From Saccharothrix longispora (lineage in GTDB: Bacteria; Actinomycetota; Actinomycetes; Mycobacteriales; Pseudonocardiaceae), in the NCBI RefSeq assembly GCF_030852425.1, contig NZ_NSDM01000005.1, positions 248,338 through 312,337 on the forward strand: a DNA stretch of 64,000 nucleotides, given 5' to 3'. The notes beneath the pieces were generated by a model that saw only the letters and a list, made by a program, of their open reading frames with translations, had not been told where the DNA came from and searched no databases. The translations under genes were made by a program, and so were the position numbers. Below are positions 25,499 to 34,342 of this stretch, one piece after another; within the stretch, counting starts at the first letter, position 1, and every line of letters starts with the position of its first letter.

Positions 25499-25562
25499 GG
25501 ACGTGGATCTTCACCCATCGGGTGACCGGACGGGTGCCCGGTCCCGGTCGACCCGCCCGCGC

Positions 25563-25593
25563 GAGGGGCGGCGCCGGTCGGGCGCCGCCCCTC
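25563..25593 (-). terminator. Hairpin terminator of the beta-helix gene
   Basis: A 13-bp perfect stem (25563-25575 with 25581-25593) closes a 5-nt loop, six bases past the stop codon of the beta-helix gene on the minus strand. Confidence 0.7.
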
Positions 25594-25598
25594 CCGGA

Positions 25599-27461
25599 CT
25601 ACGGCAGCGGGTACTCCGCGACGTAGACCGGGACGCCGATCCTCGTCGTGTCGGCCGCCTCGCCCACGCCGTTGACGACGTGGTCGATCGTGCCCGCGGC
25701 GAGGTTGACGGTCATGATGTGGCGCAGCTTCACACCGGGCCGCTCCGGCACCTCGAACCCGTTCTCGGTGTGGATGGACGGGTTGTTCTGGTTGAACACG
25801 TACACGCCCGCGCCGTGCAGGGTGTGCGTGCGCACGTGGTCGCCGACCTTGTAGCCCGCCCAGCCCTCGACGTCGCCCTTCATCCAGTCCGCCTGCGTCG
25901 GCGGGTCGTAGGGCAGTTCGTTCTGGTAGAGCACCACGGTGCCGCGCTCGCCGTTCCAGACCGTGTTGTGGCGCTGGAAGTGCTCGACGAACAGGCCGGT
26001 CGCGGTCACGCCGTCGCCGTTGACGACGACGCCCGTGCGGCCGGTGTTGGTGTTCCAGCGCTGCGTGTCGGTGAAGCCCTCCACGCCGTGGTCGGCGCGC
26101 CACACCCAGGTGTGGTCGATGAGCACGTGGTCGCTGTTGACCTCCAGCGCGGTGTCGGTCTTGCCGACGTGCGGCCCGCCGACCCGGAAGTAGACGTCGG
26201 ACAGCGTGGTCGGGTTGTTCGGCGAGCTCCAGTTCAGGCCGTGCCGCTTGCCGACCCGCACCAGGACCGGGGACAGCTTCGTCCCGGCATCGACCGTGAC
26301 GCCGGCGATGACGACGCCCGGCACGCCCGCGACGTCCAGCGGGATCGCGCCGTTCACGGCGGTGAGCGTGGCGTGGCCGATGCCGAGCACGACCGTGTCG
26401 GGGCGGCGGACCTCGATGCTGCGCGCGATGTCGTACACGCCGGGGGTGAGCAGCAGGTGCTTGCCGAGCAGCAGCGCGGCGTTGATCCGGGCCACCGAGT
26501 CGCCCGGCTTGGCGACGTGGAAGTCGCTCAGCGGGATCGTGCGGCCGGGCGTGGGGCCGTCGGCCCACGAGGTGCCGCTGGTGTTCTTGCGCGCCGCCGG
26601 GACGCGGACGTTGTACTTGCCCTTGGCGTCCACGAACAGGTAGGGCTTCTCGCGGCTCACCGGGGTGGTGTCGAGCGTGGTGTACGGCGGGTTCGGGAAC
26701 GCGGAGTCGTCCGGGGCGCCCTCGACGCCGGAGAACACCTGGTTCCACACGCCGTTGGACCAGCCGGCCACCTCGCTGTCGCGGGTGAGCCACTGCTGCT
26801 GCGAGCCGTTGGTGACGACGGGCAGCCGCGAGTCGGCGATGAACCCGCCGCTGGCGTACTGCGGACCCGCGGTGCAGTAGTCCATCAGCGACAGCGAGCC
26901 GTTGGTGATGTTGAGCCGGCGCACCGACACGGCCTGCGACACGGCCCAGAAGTTGGTCGTGGAGCGGCAGCCGTCCTGGCCGGCGGCGTTGACGTTGACC
27001 GTCAGGTTGGACAGGGTGCGCCAGAAGTTGACCAGGGCGATGCAGTTGCCCGTGCCGTTGTCGGCGAGGCAGCGGTTGTAGACCTCGACCTTGCCGTTGA
27101 TGACGACGTCGGTGGGCGAGGCGCCGAGGCCCGTGATCTCGGTGTAGTAGCCCACCTTGATCTGGAGCGGCTGCTCGGCGGTGCCGTACTGGCCGGGCTT
27201 GAACAGGTAGGCGTACCGCTCGGTGCCCATCTCGTTGTCGACCTGGGCGGCGTGCGTGGCGTCGAGGGTCGCCTGGATCTCGGCCACCGGCATGCTCGGG
27301 TCGAACACCGTGACGTTGACGCCGAGGTCCGGCGTGCCGCGGCGGGGTTGGTCGGCGGACACGGCGGGCGCGACCGCCACGGCGGCCGTGGCGAGGGCGA
27401 GACCGAGCGCGAGAGCCCGGCCGGCGCCTCGTCCGGAGTGGCGCATGATCGTCATTGACAT
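25599..27461 (-). CDS. Secreted right-handed beta-helix protein, probable polysaccharide-active enzyme
   Basis: A 620-aa exported protein. After a signal peptide (RALALGLALATAAVAVAPAVSA) comes LGVNVTVFDPSMPVAEIQAT and repeated short beta-strand turns with Asn/Gly/Asp ladders through the whole chain (DTVVLGIGHATLTAVNGAIP, VIAGVTVDAGT, VLIDHTWVWRADHGVEGFTD, VVNGDGVTATGLFVEHF), as in parallel beta-helix hydrolases and lyases. The family is widespread in soil actinomycetes and often carries the doubtful label adenylyl cyclase; nothing here supports that. A perfect LacI-type palindrome (27498-27515) lies 37 bp upstream, so sugar-controlled expression is likely. The exact substrate is unknown. Confidence 0.7.
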   Translation of the reverse strand: MSMTIMRHSGRGAGRALALGLALATAAVAVAPAVSADQPRRGTPDLGVNVTVFDPSMPVAEIQATLDATHAAQVDNEMGTERYAYLFKPGQYGTAEQPLQIKVGYYTEITGLGASPTDVVINGKVEVYNRCLADNGTGNCIALVNFWRTLSNLTVNVNAAGQDGCRSTTNFWAVSQAVSVRRLNITNGSLSLMDYCTAGPQYASGGFIADSRLPVVTNGSQQQWLTRDSEVAGWSNGVWNQVFSGVEGAPDDSAFPNPPYTTLDTTPVSREKPYLFVDAKGKYNVRVPAARKNTSGTSWADGPTPGRTIPLSDFHVAKPGDSVARINAALLLGKHLLLTPGVYDIARSIEVRRPDTVVLGIGHATLTAVNGAIPLDVAGVPGVVIAGVTVDAGTKLSPVLVRVGKRHGLNWSSPNNPTTLSDVYFRVGGPHVGKTDTALEVNSDHVLIDHTWVWRADHGVEGFTDTQRWNTNTGRTGVVVNGDGVTATGLFVEHFQRHNTVWNGERGTVVLYQNELPYDPPTQADWMKGDVEGWAGYKVGDHVRTHTLHGAGVYVFNQNNPSIHTENGFEVPERPGVKLRHIMTVNLAAGTIDHVVNGVGEAADTTRIGVPVYVAEYPLP

Positions 27462-27497
27462 GCCTCTGCTGAGGGTTGGACCGCCCGACCGCCGAGT

Positions 27498-27515
27498 GGT
27501 GAGAGCGCTCTCACC
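27498..27515. promoter_or_regulatory. LacI-type operator of the beta-helix gene
   Basis: GGTGAGAGCGCTCTCACC is an 18-bp perfect palindrome around GAGCGCTC. It differs from the CebR box at two symmetric positions, so a different LacI-family repressor, or CebR with lower affinity, may bind. It lies 37 bp before the gene start. Confidence 0.7.
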
Positions 27516-27751
27516 GACCCGGTGGCGATCAAGCGGCGACGGAGGGGTTGGCTATTTCTACTCCGCGCCCCGCCCGAAATCCATGCCCGACCGGTGCGAA
27601 TTCCGACGAGTGGGACCGGGTCGTCGACGCACCGGGTCCCGCGTGCCCGACGCGGACCGCGTCGACGCGGTCGGGGCGGCCGCCACCGGCCGACCCGCTC
27701 CCACCACCCGACCGGGTCACCACGTGGCCGGCCGGCACCCGGCGTGCGGGG

Positions 27752-29329
27752 TCAGCCCCGCGCGCCGGCGCGGGCGCGGCGCGCGGCGCGGCGCAGCAGG
27801 GCGGAGCGGCCCCGGTTCGGCACCGCCCACAGGTCGTGGCCTCGCAGGCCCCAGCGGCCGAGAAGGGCGTTGGCGGCCTGGAAGCCGGTGGTGGCGGCGC
27901 GTTCCATCAGGGCGACCGGGAGGTCCACGCGCGCCAGGTCGCCCGCCACGACGAGCGTCGGGTCGGGCGTGGCCACGGTGGGGCGCGCGGTGAACGAGCC
28001 GGGCGCGAACAACGGGCAGTCGGCGCTCAGGACGTGCTCCTCCTGCCGGGCCCCCGCGCCGGCCAGCTCCGGGTAGACCACGCCCATCTCGTGCAGCAGG
28101 GTGGCCACGACCTCGTCCTGGTCGCAGCCCTCGTCGAGGGCGTAGGCGTGCAGCTCCACCACGGAACCGCCGGTGCGGTCGCGGTAGCGGCGGGCCTCGG
28201 CCTCGAAGTGGTCCAGCACGCTGATGTTGTCCAGGCGGCCGAAGCCGCTGGTGCCGAGGAACGGCGCGCGGTCGGGCCGGGCGGGCCGGTCCAGCCACAG
28301 CCTGCTCACGAGGAACGGGGGCGTGGTGCGCAGGTCGGCCACGCGCGCCCGCCACGCCGGGGTGCCCAGGTCCGGTGAGGCGGCCACGAGCGCGCGCAGG
28401 CCGTTGACGTCCGCGGCGAGGACGAGGGCGTCCACGTCCTCGTCCCGGCCGTCCGCCGACACGCGGTACCCGTCGGCGCGGCGGGCCACCCGGTCCACCG
28501 CGCTGCCGGTGCGCACCTCCACGCCGAGGGAGACCAGGTGCTCGCGCAGGGGGTTCCAGATCGCCGCCGGGTAGGCGTCGCGCGGCACGTCGAACAGCAG
28601 GCCCTCGCTGGAGCCGAGGAAGTAGATGTGGAACATGGCCACGAGTTCGGCCGCCGACAGCTCGGACGGGTGGGCGAAGAAGCTGCGGGAGAACACCTCG
28701 AACGCCAGGTGCCGGGCCGCGTCGGGGAACCGGATGCCGCGCAGGAACCCGTCGGCGTCCACGTGGTCCAGCTCGGCGTAGGTGCGCGGCAGCGACACGT
28801 CGAACAGCGCCGTGGCGGCCCTGGTGTCCATCCGCGCCACGTCCCGCAGGGTGAACGTCTCGCTGCGCAGCACGAACCCGGCCACGTTCCACGGCGGGGT
28901 CAGCGGCAGCCGCGCGAAGCTCTCGCGCGTGCCGTCGGCGTGCAGCAGCGGGTAGTCGGCCACCGGCCGGAACCCGGCCAGGCCGGGGTCCGCTCGACGC
29001 AGCAGCGCGCGCAGGTTGTAGTACTGCCGGAAGAACGCGTGGAACCCGCGGGTCATCGTCTCCCCGGTGGACGTCGTCCACCCGCGCACCCGGCCGCCCA
29101 GCTCGCCGTGCCGCTCGTGCAGCACCACCCGCACGCCCCGCTCGGCCAGCGCCACCGCGGCCGCCACCCCGGCGATGCCGCCGCCGACGACCGCGGCCCG
29201 GGGCGCCTCGCCGGCCGGCCGGGCCCGTCCCGGCCGGCCGGGCAGCAGGTGCGCGCGGCGGTCGCGGCCCGACGGCGGCGCCTCCCGGCCGGTGAGCAGG
29301 AACGGGGGCAGGCCGGGGAACGCGCTCAT
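27752..29329 (-). CDS. crtU: CrtU-like FAD-dependent carotenoid desaturase/methyltransferase
   Basis: A 525-aa flavoprotein. The FAD Rossmann motif is AAVVGGGIAGVAAAVALAER near residue 46; MTRGFHAFFRQYYNLRALLR, FEVFSRSFFAHPSELSAAEL and MFHIYFLGSSEGLLFDVP are marks of the CrtU branch that turns beta-ionone rings of beta-carotene into aromatic rings (isorenieratene) in Streptomyces. CrtU proteins also start with a basic Pro-rich leader like this one. Whether the product is aromatic here is uncertain, since the neighbours (CruF- and CruG-like) point to acyclic hydroxylated glycosides. It is divergent from the cruF-like gene by about 95 bp. Confidence 0.75.
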   Translation of the reverse strand: MSAFPGLPPFLLTGREAPPSGRDRRAHLLPGRPGRARPAGEAPRAAVVGGGIAGVAAAVALAERGVRVVLHERHGELGGRVRGWTTSTGETMTRGFHAFFRQYYNLRALLRRADPGLAGFRPVADYPLLHADGTRESFARLPLTPPWNVAGFVLRSETFTLRDVARMDTRAATALFDVSLPRTYAELDHVDADGFLRGIRFPDAARHLAFEVFSRSFFAHPSELSAAELVAMFHIYFLGSSEGLLFDVPRDAYPAAIWNPLREHLVSLGVEVRTGSAVDRVARRADGYRVSADGRDEDVDALVLAADVNGLRALVAASPDLGTPAWRARVADLRTTPPFLVSRLWLDRPARPDRAPFLGTSGFGRLDNISVLDHFEAEARRYRDRTGGSVVELHAYALDEGCDQDEVVATLLHEMGVVYPELAGAGARQEEHVLSADCPLFAPGSFTARPTVATPDPTLVVAGDLARVDLPVALMERAATTGFQAANALLGRWGLRGHDLWAVPNRGRSALLRRAARRARAGARG

Positions 29330-29411
29330 GTCGGCGATCCTGGCACCGCGGGCGTCACCCCGCCCGATGAGCGGCGACCGCGCTCGTCAAGCCCGATCGG
29401 GTGAGCGCGAT

Positions 29412-29417
29412 TAGGGT
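29412..29417 (+). promoter_or_regulatory. -10 element of a probably leaderless cruF-like transcript
   Basis: TAGGGT lies seven bases before the ATG at 29425 and no Shine-Dalgarno sequence is present. This spacing puts the transcription start on or beside the A of ATG, the usual layout of leaderless actinobacterial genes. Confidence 0.5.
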
Positions 29418-29424
29418 TTTCCGC

Positions 29425-30228
29425 ATGACGACGCGTGCGGCCCCCCGCGTACCCGTCCGCGTGCTCCCGGTCACCGCGTGGCTCCTCGGCGGCGGTGTCG
29501 TGCTCACCCAGATCGTGTACTCGATGACGGACCCCGCCGACCGCCTGCCCACCACGGTGCTCTCGGTCGTGCTGTTCTGCCTGGCCTCGGTGCTGGACGC
29601 GGCGTCGCGGCTGGGCGCCCGCGCCGCCGGGGTGCTGGTGGCGGTCGCCGGGGGCGGCGGTCTGCTGGCCGAGGCGGTGGGCGTGCACACCGGGTTCCCG
29701 TTCGGCGAGTACGCCTACACCGGTTCGCTGGGCGTCCAGGTGCTCGGCGTGCCGCTGGTCGTGCCGATGGCGTGGATCATGATGGCCTGGCCGTCGGTGC
29801 TGGTCGGGCGCGCCCTGGTGGGACGCGGACGCGCGCGGGGCCCGGCCTGGGCGGTGGTGGCGGTCGCGGCGTGGGCGTTGGCGTCGTGGGACGTGTTCCT
29901 GGACCCGCAGATGGTCGACGCGGGCCATTGGACGTGGGCGCACCCGACGCCCGCGCTGCCCGGCGTGGAGGGCATCCCGCTGACGAACTTCGCGGGCTGG
30001 CTGCTGGTCGCCGTGCTGATCACCGGCGCGCTGCACGCCCTGCTGGACGACCCGGGACCGGACCTGCGGCGGGGGCCCGCGCCCGCGCTGTACCTGTGGA
30101 CCTACGGCTCGTCGGTGTGGGCGCACGCCGCGTTCTTCGACCGGCCCGGCTCGTCGCTGGTCGGCGGTCTGCTCATGGGCGCGGTCGCGGTGCCGTTCGC
30201 CGTCGCGCTGTGGCGGGCGCACCGGTGA
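29425..30228 (+). CDS. CruF-like carotenoid 1',2'-hydratase (carotenoid biosynthesis membrane protein)
   Basis: A 267-aa protein with seven or so membrane spans, matching the DUF422/CruF family that hydrates the psi ends of acyclic carotenoids. Diagnostic blocks are GVHTGFPFGEYAYTGSLGVQ, LGVPLVVPMAWIMMAWPSVL, and ASWDVFLDPQMVDAGHWTW with GIPLTNFAGWLLVAV. The ATG at 29425 is preferred to GTG 29401 because of the -10 element between them. The stop overlaps the next start by four bases (GTGA), indicating an operon with the glycosyltransferase and CrtI-like genes. Confidence 0.83.
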   Translation: MTTRAAPRVPVRVLPVTAWLLGGGVVLTQIVYSMTDPADRLPTTVLSVVLFCLASVLDAASRLGARAAGVLVAVAGGGGLLAEAVGVHTGFPFGEYAYTGSLGVQVLGVPLVVPMAWIMMAWPSVLVGRALVGRGRARGPAWAVVAVAAWALASWDVFLDPQMVDAGHWTWAHPTPALPGVEGIPLTNFAGWLLVAVLITGALHALLDDPGPDLRRGPAPALYLWTYGSSVWAHAAFFDRPGSSLVGGLLMGAVAVPFAVALWRAHR

Positions 30229-31343
30229 GGCGCGTGCTCGGGGCGCTGGTCGCGGGCGGTTCGGCGGTGGCCGCGCTCGGGACGGCGCACGCCCTGGTCA
30301 ACTCCCGCCTCGTGCGCACGCCCCCGGCGGACCCGCCGCCGTGCCGGGAACCGGTGTCACTGCTGGTCCCCGCCCGCGACGAGGCGCACCGGATCGCGCC
30401 GACGCTGCGGTCGCTGCTGGCCCAGCGCGGTGTGCCCGACCTGGAGGTGCTGGTCTGCGACGACGGTTCCACCGACGGCACCGCCGACGTGGTCCGCGCC
30501 GTCGCCGCGGGCGACCCGAGGGTGCGGCTGCTCACCGGCTCCCCTCCCCCGACCGGGCTGCCCGGCAAACCCGCCGCCTGCGCGCGGCTCGCCGCCGAGG
30601 CGCGCGGCCGGGTGCTGGTGTTCGTGGACGCCGACGTGGTGCTCGCCCCGCACGCCGCGGCGGCCGCCGCGGACCTGCTGCGGTCGGCGGGGCTGGACGC
30701 GGTGTCGCCGTTCCCGCGCCAGCTGGCCGACGACCCGGCGACGCGCCTGGTGCAGCCGCTGCTCCAGTGGTCGTGGCTGGTGTTCCTGCCGCTGCGGCTG
30801 GCCGAGCGGTCGCCGCGCGAGTCGCTGTCGGCGGCCAACGGCCAGTTCTTCGTGGTCGACGCCGAGGCGCTGCGGCGCTGCGGCGGGTTCGAGGCGGTCG
30901 CCGACGCCGTGCTGGACGACATCGCGCTCATGCGGGCGGTGAAGCGGTCCGGCGGTCGCGGCGCGGTGGCGGACGGCAGCGGGGTCGCGGAGTGCCGCAT
31001 GTACCGGGGCTGGTCGGAGGTGGCCGCCGGGTACGAGAAGTCGCTGTGGGCGGCCACCGGCGGCCCGGTGGGCGCGGTGCTGCTCGCCGCCGCGCTGGCC
31101 TGGGTGTTCGTGCTGCCGCCGGTGGCCGCGCTGACGGGCTCGCGGGCGGGCCTGCTCGGCTACGCCGCCGCCGTGGCGGGCCGCGTCGTGACGGCGCGGC
31201 GCACCGGCGGCCGGGCGTGGCCGGACGCGCTGGCCCACCCGGTGTCGGTCGCCGCCCTGCTGCGGCTGCTGGCGCGGTCCTGGCGGGCGCGGCGCGCGGG
31301 CACGTTGACCTGGAAGAACCGGCCGCTGCACGGGAGCCGCTGA
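30225..31343 (+). CDS. CruG-like glycosyltransferase family 2
   Basis: A 372-aa membrane glycosyltransferase. After an N-terminal span come VSLLVPARDEAHRIAPTLRS, LEVLVCDDGSTDGTADV and RVLVFVDADVVLAPHAA (the DxD metal/nucleotide site), then FPRQLADDPATRLVQPLLQW and a QxxRW-like region, with three C-terminal spans. Between CruF- and CrtI-like genes this order is that of cruF-cruG clusters, so it probably adds a sugar to the tertiary hydroxyl made by CruF. GTG at 30225 overlaps the cruF stop; its own stop overlaps the next ATG (TGATG). Confidence 0.8.
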   Translation: MRRVLGALVAGGSAVAALGTAHALVNSRLVRTPPADPPPCREPVSLLVPARDEAHRIAPTLRSLLAQRGVPDLEVLVCDDGSTDGTADVVRAVAAGDPRVRLLTGSPPPTGLPGKPAACARLAAEARGRVLVFVDADVVLAPHAAAAAADLLRSAGLDAVSPFPRQLADDPATRLVQPLLQWSWLVFLPLRLAERSPRESLSAANGQFFVVDAEALRRCGGFEAVADAVLDDIALMRAVKRSGGRGAVADGSGVAECRMYRGWSEVAAGYEKSLWAATGGPVGAVLLAAALAWVFVLPPVAALTGSRAGLLGYAAAVAGRVVTARRTGGRAWPDALAHPVSVAALLRLLARSWRARRAGTLTWKNRPLHGSR

Positions 31344-32803
31344 TGGCCCGGGTCGTCGTGGTCGGCGCGGGCATGGGCGGGTTGGCCGTCTCCGCGCGGC
31401 TGGCCGCCACCGGGCACGACGTGACCGTGCTGGAGCAGTCCGGCACGCACGGCGGCAAGCTGGGCGAGTTGCGCCGCGACGGGTTCACCTTCGACACCGG
31501 CCCGTCGCTGCTCACGCTGCCGCACGTCTACCGCGACCTGTTCGCCGAGACGGGGGGCGACCTCGACGCCGCGGTGGACCTCGTGCCGGTCGAGCCCACG
31601 TGCCACTACCGGTTCGCCGACGGGTCCGAAGTGGACGTCCCGCACGACGCGGCGGCCGTGCCCGCCGCGCTGGAGGCCGCGCTGGGCGGCGGCACAGGGC
31701 GGCAGTGGGCGGAGTTGATGGCCGACGCCGCCCGGCTGTGGGACCTGGTGGGCGAGTCGGTGCTGCAACGCCCGTTGAACGGCGTGGGCGACCTGCTGCG
31801 GCGTTCGGCGAGCGTGCGCGACCTGTGGGCGCTGGCCCCGTGGCGGACGCTGCGCACCGTCGGCCGGCGGCTGTCCGACCCGCGCGCGCGGGTGCTGCTC
31901 GACCGCTACGCCACCTACAGCGGCTCGGACCCGCGTCGCCTGCCCGGCCTGATGACCGTGGTGCCGTACGTCGAGCAGCACTTCGGCGGCTGGTACGTGC
32001 GCGGCGGTCTGCGCAGGCTCGGCGACGCGCTGGCCGCGCACTGCGCCGGGCTGGGCGTGCGCTTCGAGTTCGGGGCCCGCGTCACGCGGGTCCACGCCGC
32101 GGGCGGCGGGGTGACCCTGGAGGACGGCACGACCGTGCCCGCCGACGTCGTGGTGTCCGACGCCGACGCCCGGCACCTCTACGACCACCTGGTCACCGAC
32201 CGCCGCGCCCGCGCGCCGCGCCGCGCCCTGGCCCGCGCGGTGCCGTCCCTGTCGGGGTTCGTCCTGCTGCTGGCCCTGCGCGGCCGTTCGCCGCGCCCGT
32301 ACCACCACCGCGTCCTGTTCCCGGCCGACTACGACGCCGAGTTCGACGCCCTGTTCGGCCGCGACCCGCGCCCGGTGCCCGACCCGACGGTCTACGTGTG
32401 CTCCCCGGACGACCCCGCCGTCGCGCCCGAGGGCCACGAGGCGTGGTTCGTGCTGGTCAACGCGCCGCGCCAGGGCCAGGTGGACTGGACCGACCCCGGT
32501 CTGGCCGACCGCTACGCCGACCGCGTGCTGGCCGTGCTGGCCGAACGCGGCCACGACGTGCGCGACCGGGTGCTGTGGCGCGAGGTGCGCACCCCGGCCG
32601 ACTGGGAGCGCGACACCGGCTCGGTCGGCGGCGCGCTGTACGGCTCGTCCTCCAACGGGGCCCGCGCCGCGCTGCTGCGCCCGGCCAACCGCAGTCCCGT
32701 CCCCGGTCTCCACCTGGTCGGCGGGTCCGCGCACCCCGGCGGCGGGCTGCCGCTGGTGGCGATGTCCGCCAGGATCACCGCGGAGGCGATCGGTCCGGCG
32801 TGA
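31343..32803 (+). CDS. CrtI-family carotenoid desaturase/oxygenase
   Basis: A 486-aa flavoprotein of the phytoene-desaturase family. N-terminal FAD motif ARVVVVGAGMGGLAVSARLA, then GGKLGELRRDGFTFDTGPSL, YVEQHFGGWYVRGGLRRLGD and the C-terminal family signature LHLVGGSAHPGGGLPLVAMS. It may desaturate phytoene, add the 3',4' double bond (CrtD type) or oxidise an end group; sequence reading alone does not separate these. It overlaps the preceding gene by three bases and its 3' end overlaps the convergent CDP-alcohol transferase gene by 29 nt. Confidence 0.82.
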   Translation: MARVVVVGAGMGGLAVSARLAATGHDVTVLEQSGTHGGKLGELRRDGFTFDTGPSLLTLPHVYRDLFAETGGDLDAAVDLVPVEPTCHYRFADGSEVDVPHDAAAVPAALEAALGGGTGRQWAELMADAARLWDLVGESVLQRPLNGVGDLLRRSASVRDLWALAPWRTLRTVGRRLSDPRARVLLDRYATYSGSDPRRLPGLMTVVPYVEQHFGGWYVRGGLRRLGDALAAHCAGLGVRFEFGARVTRVHAAGGGVTLEDGTTVPADVVVSDADARHLYDHLVTDRRARAPRRALARAVPSLSGFVLLLALRGRSPRPYHHRVLFPADYDAEFDALFGRDPRPVPDPTVYVCSPDDPAVAPEGHEAWFVLVNAPRQGQVDWTDPGLADRYADRVLAVLAERGHDVRDRVLWREVRTPADWERDTGSVGGALYGSSSNGARAALLRPANRSPVPGLHLVGGSAHPGGGLPLVAMSARITAEAIGPA

Positions 32804-33479
32804 CGTCCCACGTCCGCCCGCGCAGCTCCCGGCGCAGCGCGACCGCCAGGTGCGCCCCGCCGACCGCGGCCGTCGCGGCCCACAGCGCCAGGCACACCGC
32901 GCCCCACGACCAGCCCGTCCACGGCGTGCCGCCGGGCCACACCCCGGCGCCGAGGCACGCCACCGCCACGACGACCACCCGCGTCGGCCGCTCGGCCGCC
33001 GTGATCGCACCTGCGCCGACCAGGCCGACGCCCTGGGCGCGGGCGCGGGCGTACTCGTGCAGGAACACCGACGCCCCCACGGCCGCCGCGAGCCAGCCCG
33101 GACCGCCCAGCACGACCAGCAGCACCACCAGGCACGTGTCGGCCACCCGGTCCCCCACCGCGTCCACCACCGCGCCGAGGGGACGCGCCCGCCCGGTGCG
33201 CAGGGCGACCGCGCCGTCGACCCCGTCGAGCAGGCCGGACAGCACCACCAGCGCGCACGCGAGCAACGCCCACCGGCCACCGGCCAGCGCCACGCCCACC
33301 GCGCCCGCCGCCGTCACCACGCCCGCCGCCGACAGCACGTCGGGCGGCACCCGGTGCACGCGCCCGGCGAGCACGTGGACCAGTCCGATCCAGGCCACGG
33401 CGAGCCGGTTGCCGGACACGTCGTGCCCGTGCAGCCGGGACCAGCCCTCCACCTCCGACGAACGCGTTCCGTCCACCAC
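32775..33479 (-). CDS. CDP-alcohol phosphatidyltransferase family protein with altered motif
   Basis: A 234-aa membrane protein of the CDP-alcohol phosphotransferase family (phospholipid head-group transfer). The catalytic stretch reads LLDGVDGAVALRTGRARPLG then AVVDAVGDRVAD. All aspartates of D-x2-D-G-x2-A-R-x8-G-x3-D-x3-D are in place, but the conserved Arg is Leu. Four or five spans surround it. The changed Arg lies in the CDP-binding segment, so activity may be altered. It ends inside the 3' end of the CrtI-like gene. The start is one of two adjacent GTG codons at 33479/33476. Confidence 0.75.
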   Translation of the reverse strand: MVDGTRSSEVEGWSRLHGHDVSGNRLAVAWIGLVHVLAGRVHRVPPDVLSAAGVVTAAGAVGVALAGGRWALLACALVVLSGLLDGVDGAVALRTGRARPLGAVVDAVGDRVADTCLVVLLVVLGGPGWLAAAVGASVFLHEYARARAQGVGLVGAGAITAAERPTRVVVVAVACLGAGVWPGGTPWTGWSWGAVCLALWAATAAVGGAHLAVALRRELRGRTWDVTPDRSPPR

Positions 33480-33532
33480 GTCACCGTATGGCGGACCGTG
33501 TGCCGTCGCCCGTTGTGGGGTACACCGCGATC

Positions 33533-34342
33533 ATGCGAACAGCCCGTGCGGTGCTGCGCCACGCGCTGACCGCGCTGCGTGGGCGCGACCTTGCCCTGTG
33601 GGCGGCCGGGATCACCTTCTTCGCCGCGCTGGCCGTGGTGCCGGTGCTGCTGCTGGCGTTGCGCGGCGCGGCCGTCCTGTTCGGACCGGAGCTGGTCGAC
33701 GACGGCGCGCGCCTGCTGGGCGAGGCCCTGCCGGACGCGCAGCGGCCCGCGTCGGCGGTGCGGGCGCTGGCCGACGCGGCGCTGGGCGCGTCCTGGCCCG
33801 TGCTGCTGTCGACGCTGCTGCCCGCCAGCCTCTACGGCGAGGGGCTGCGCCGGGGCCTGCTCCAGATCGCGGGCCGGCCGTCCGGCGCGAAGACCGGGTG
33901 GCTGGGCCGGATCGGGTTCCTGCCGGTGCTCCTCGCCGCACCGCTGCTGATGGCCGCCCCGCTGGCGGTGGCCCCCTCGGTCGCCCCCGGCTACCGGGCG
34001 GGCGGCTGGTCGGCGGTGTGGGGCGTCGTGGTGTCGTTCCACGTGGACTGGGTGGTGCTGTCGGTGGCGCTGTGCCTGGTGTTCCTGGCCACCGGGCCGA
34101 ACCTGCTGCCGCGCGCGGTCGCCGTCCTGGGCGGGTTCTGCGCGGGCGCGGTGCTGACCGGTTTCCTGCACGGCTTCCTGCTGTTCCTGGCCATCCCGGT
34201 CGACTGGGCGTTCCCGTTCGCGGGGTTGCGCGCGGTCGGCGCGGTCGCCGCGCTGGGCTTGTGGCTGTACCTGCTGCACATCATCCTGCTCCTGGCCTAC
34301 CGGTTGCTGCTGAGCACGCACGCCGTCCTGCGCGACCGGTGA
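33533..34342 (+). CDS. YihY/BrkB-like inner membrane protein
   Basis: A 269-aa protein with six predicted spans. The start RDLALWAAGITFFAALAVVP resembles the YhjD/YihY/BrkB family entry (xxWAAxIAFFxxLSLxP), and a late span AGLRAVGAVAALGLWLYLLH resembles its C-terminal (W)xYLxxxIxLxGA segment. The fit is looser than in typical members and the acidic C-tail is missing. Function of the family is unclear (transport or export has been proposed). The ATG at 33533 is used; ATG 33488 is in frame but adds residues unlike the family. It is divergent from the CDP-alcohol transferase. Confidence 0.65.
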   Translation: MRTARAVLRHALTALRGRDLALWAAGITFFAALAVVPVLLLALRGAAVLFGPELVDDGARLLGEALPDAQRPASAVRALADAALGASWPVLLSTLLPASLYGEGLRRGLLQIAGRPSGAKTGWLGRIGFLPVLLAAPLLMAAPLAVAPSVAPGYRAGGWSAVWGVVVSFHVDWVVLSVALCLVFLATGPNLLPRAVAVLGGFCAGAVLTGFLHGFLLFLAIPVDWAFPFAGLRAVGAVAALGLWLYLLHIILLLAYRLLLSTHAVLRDR

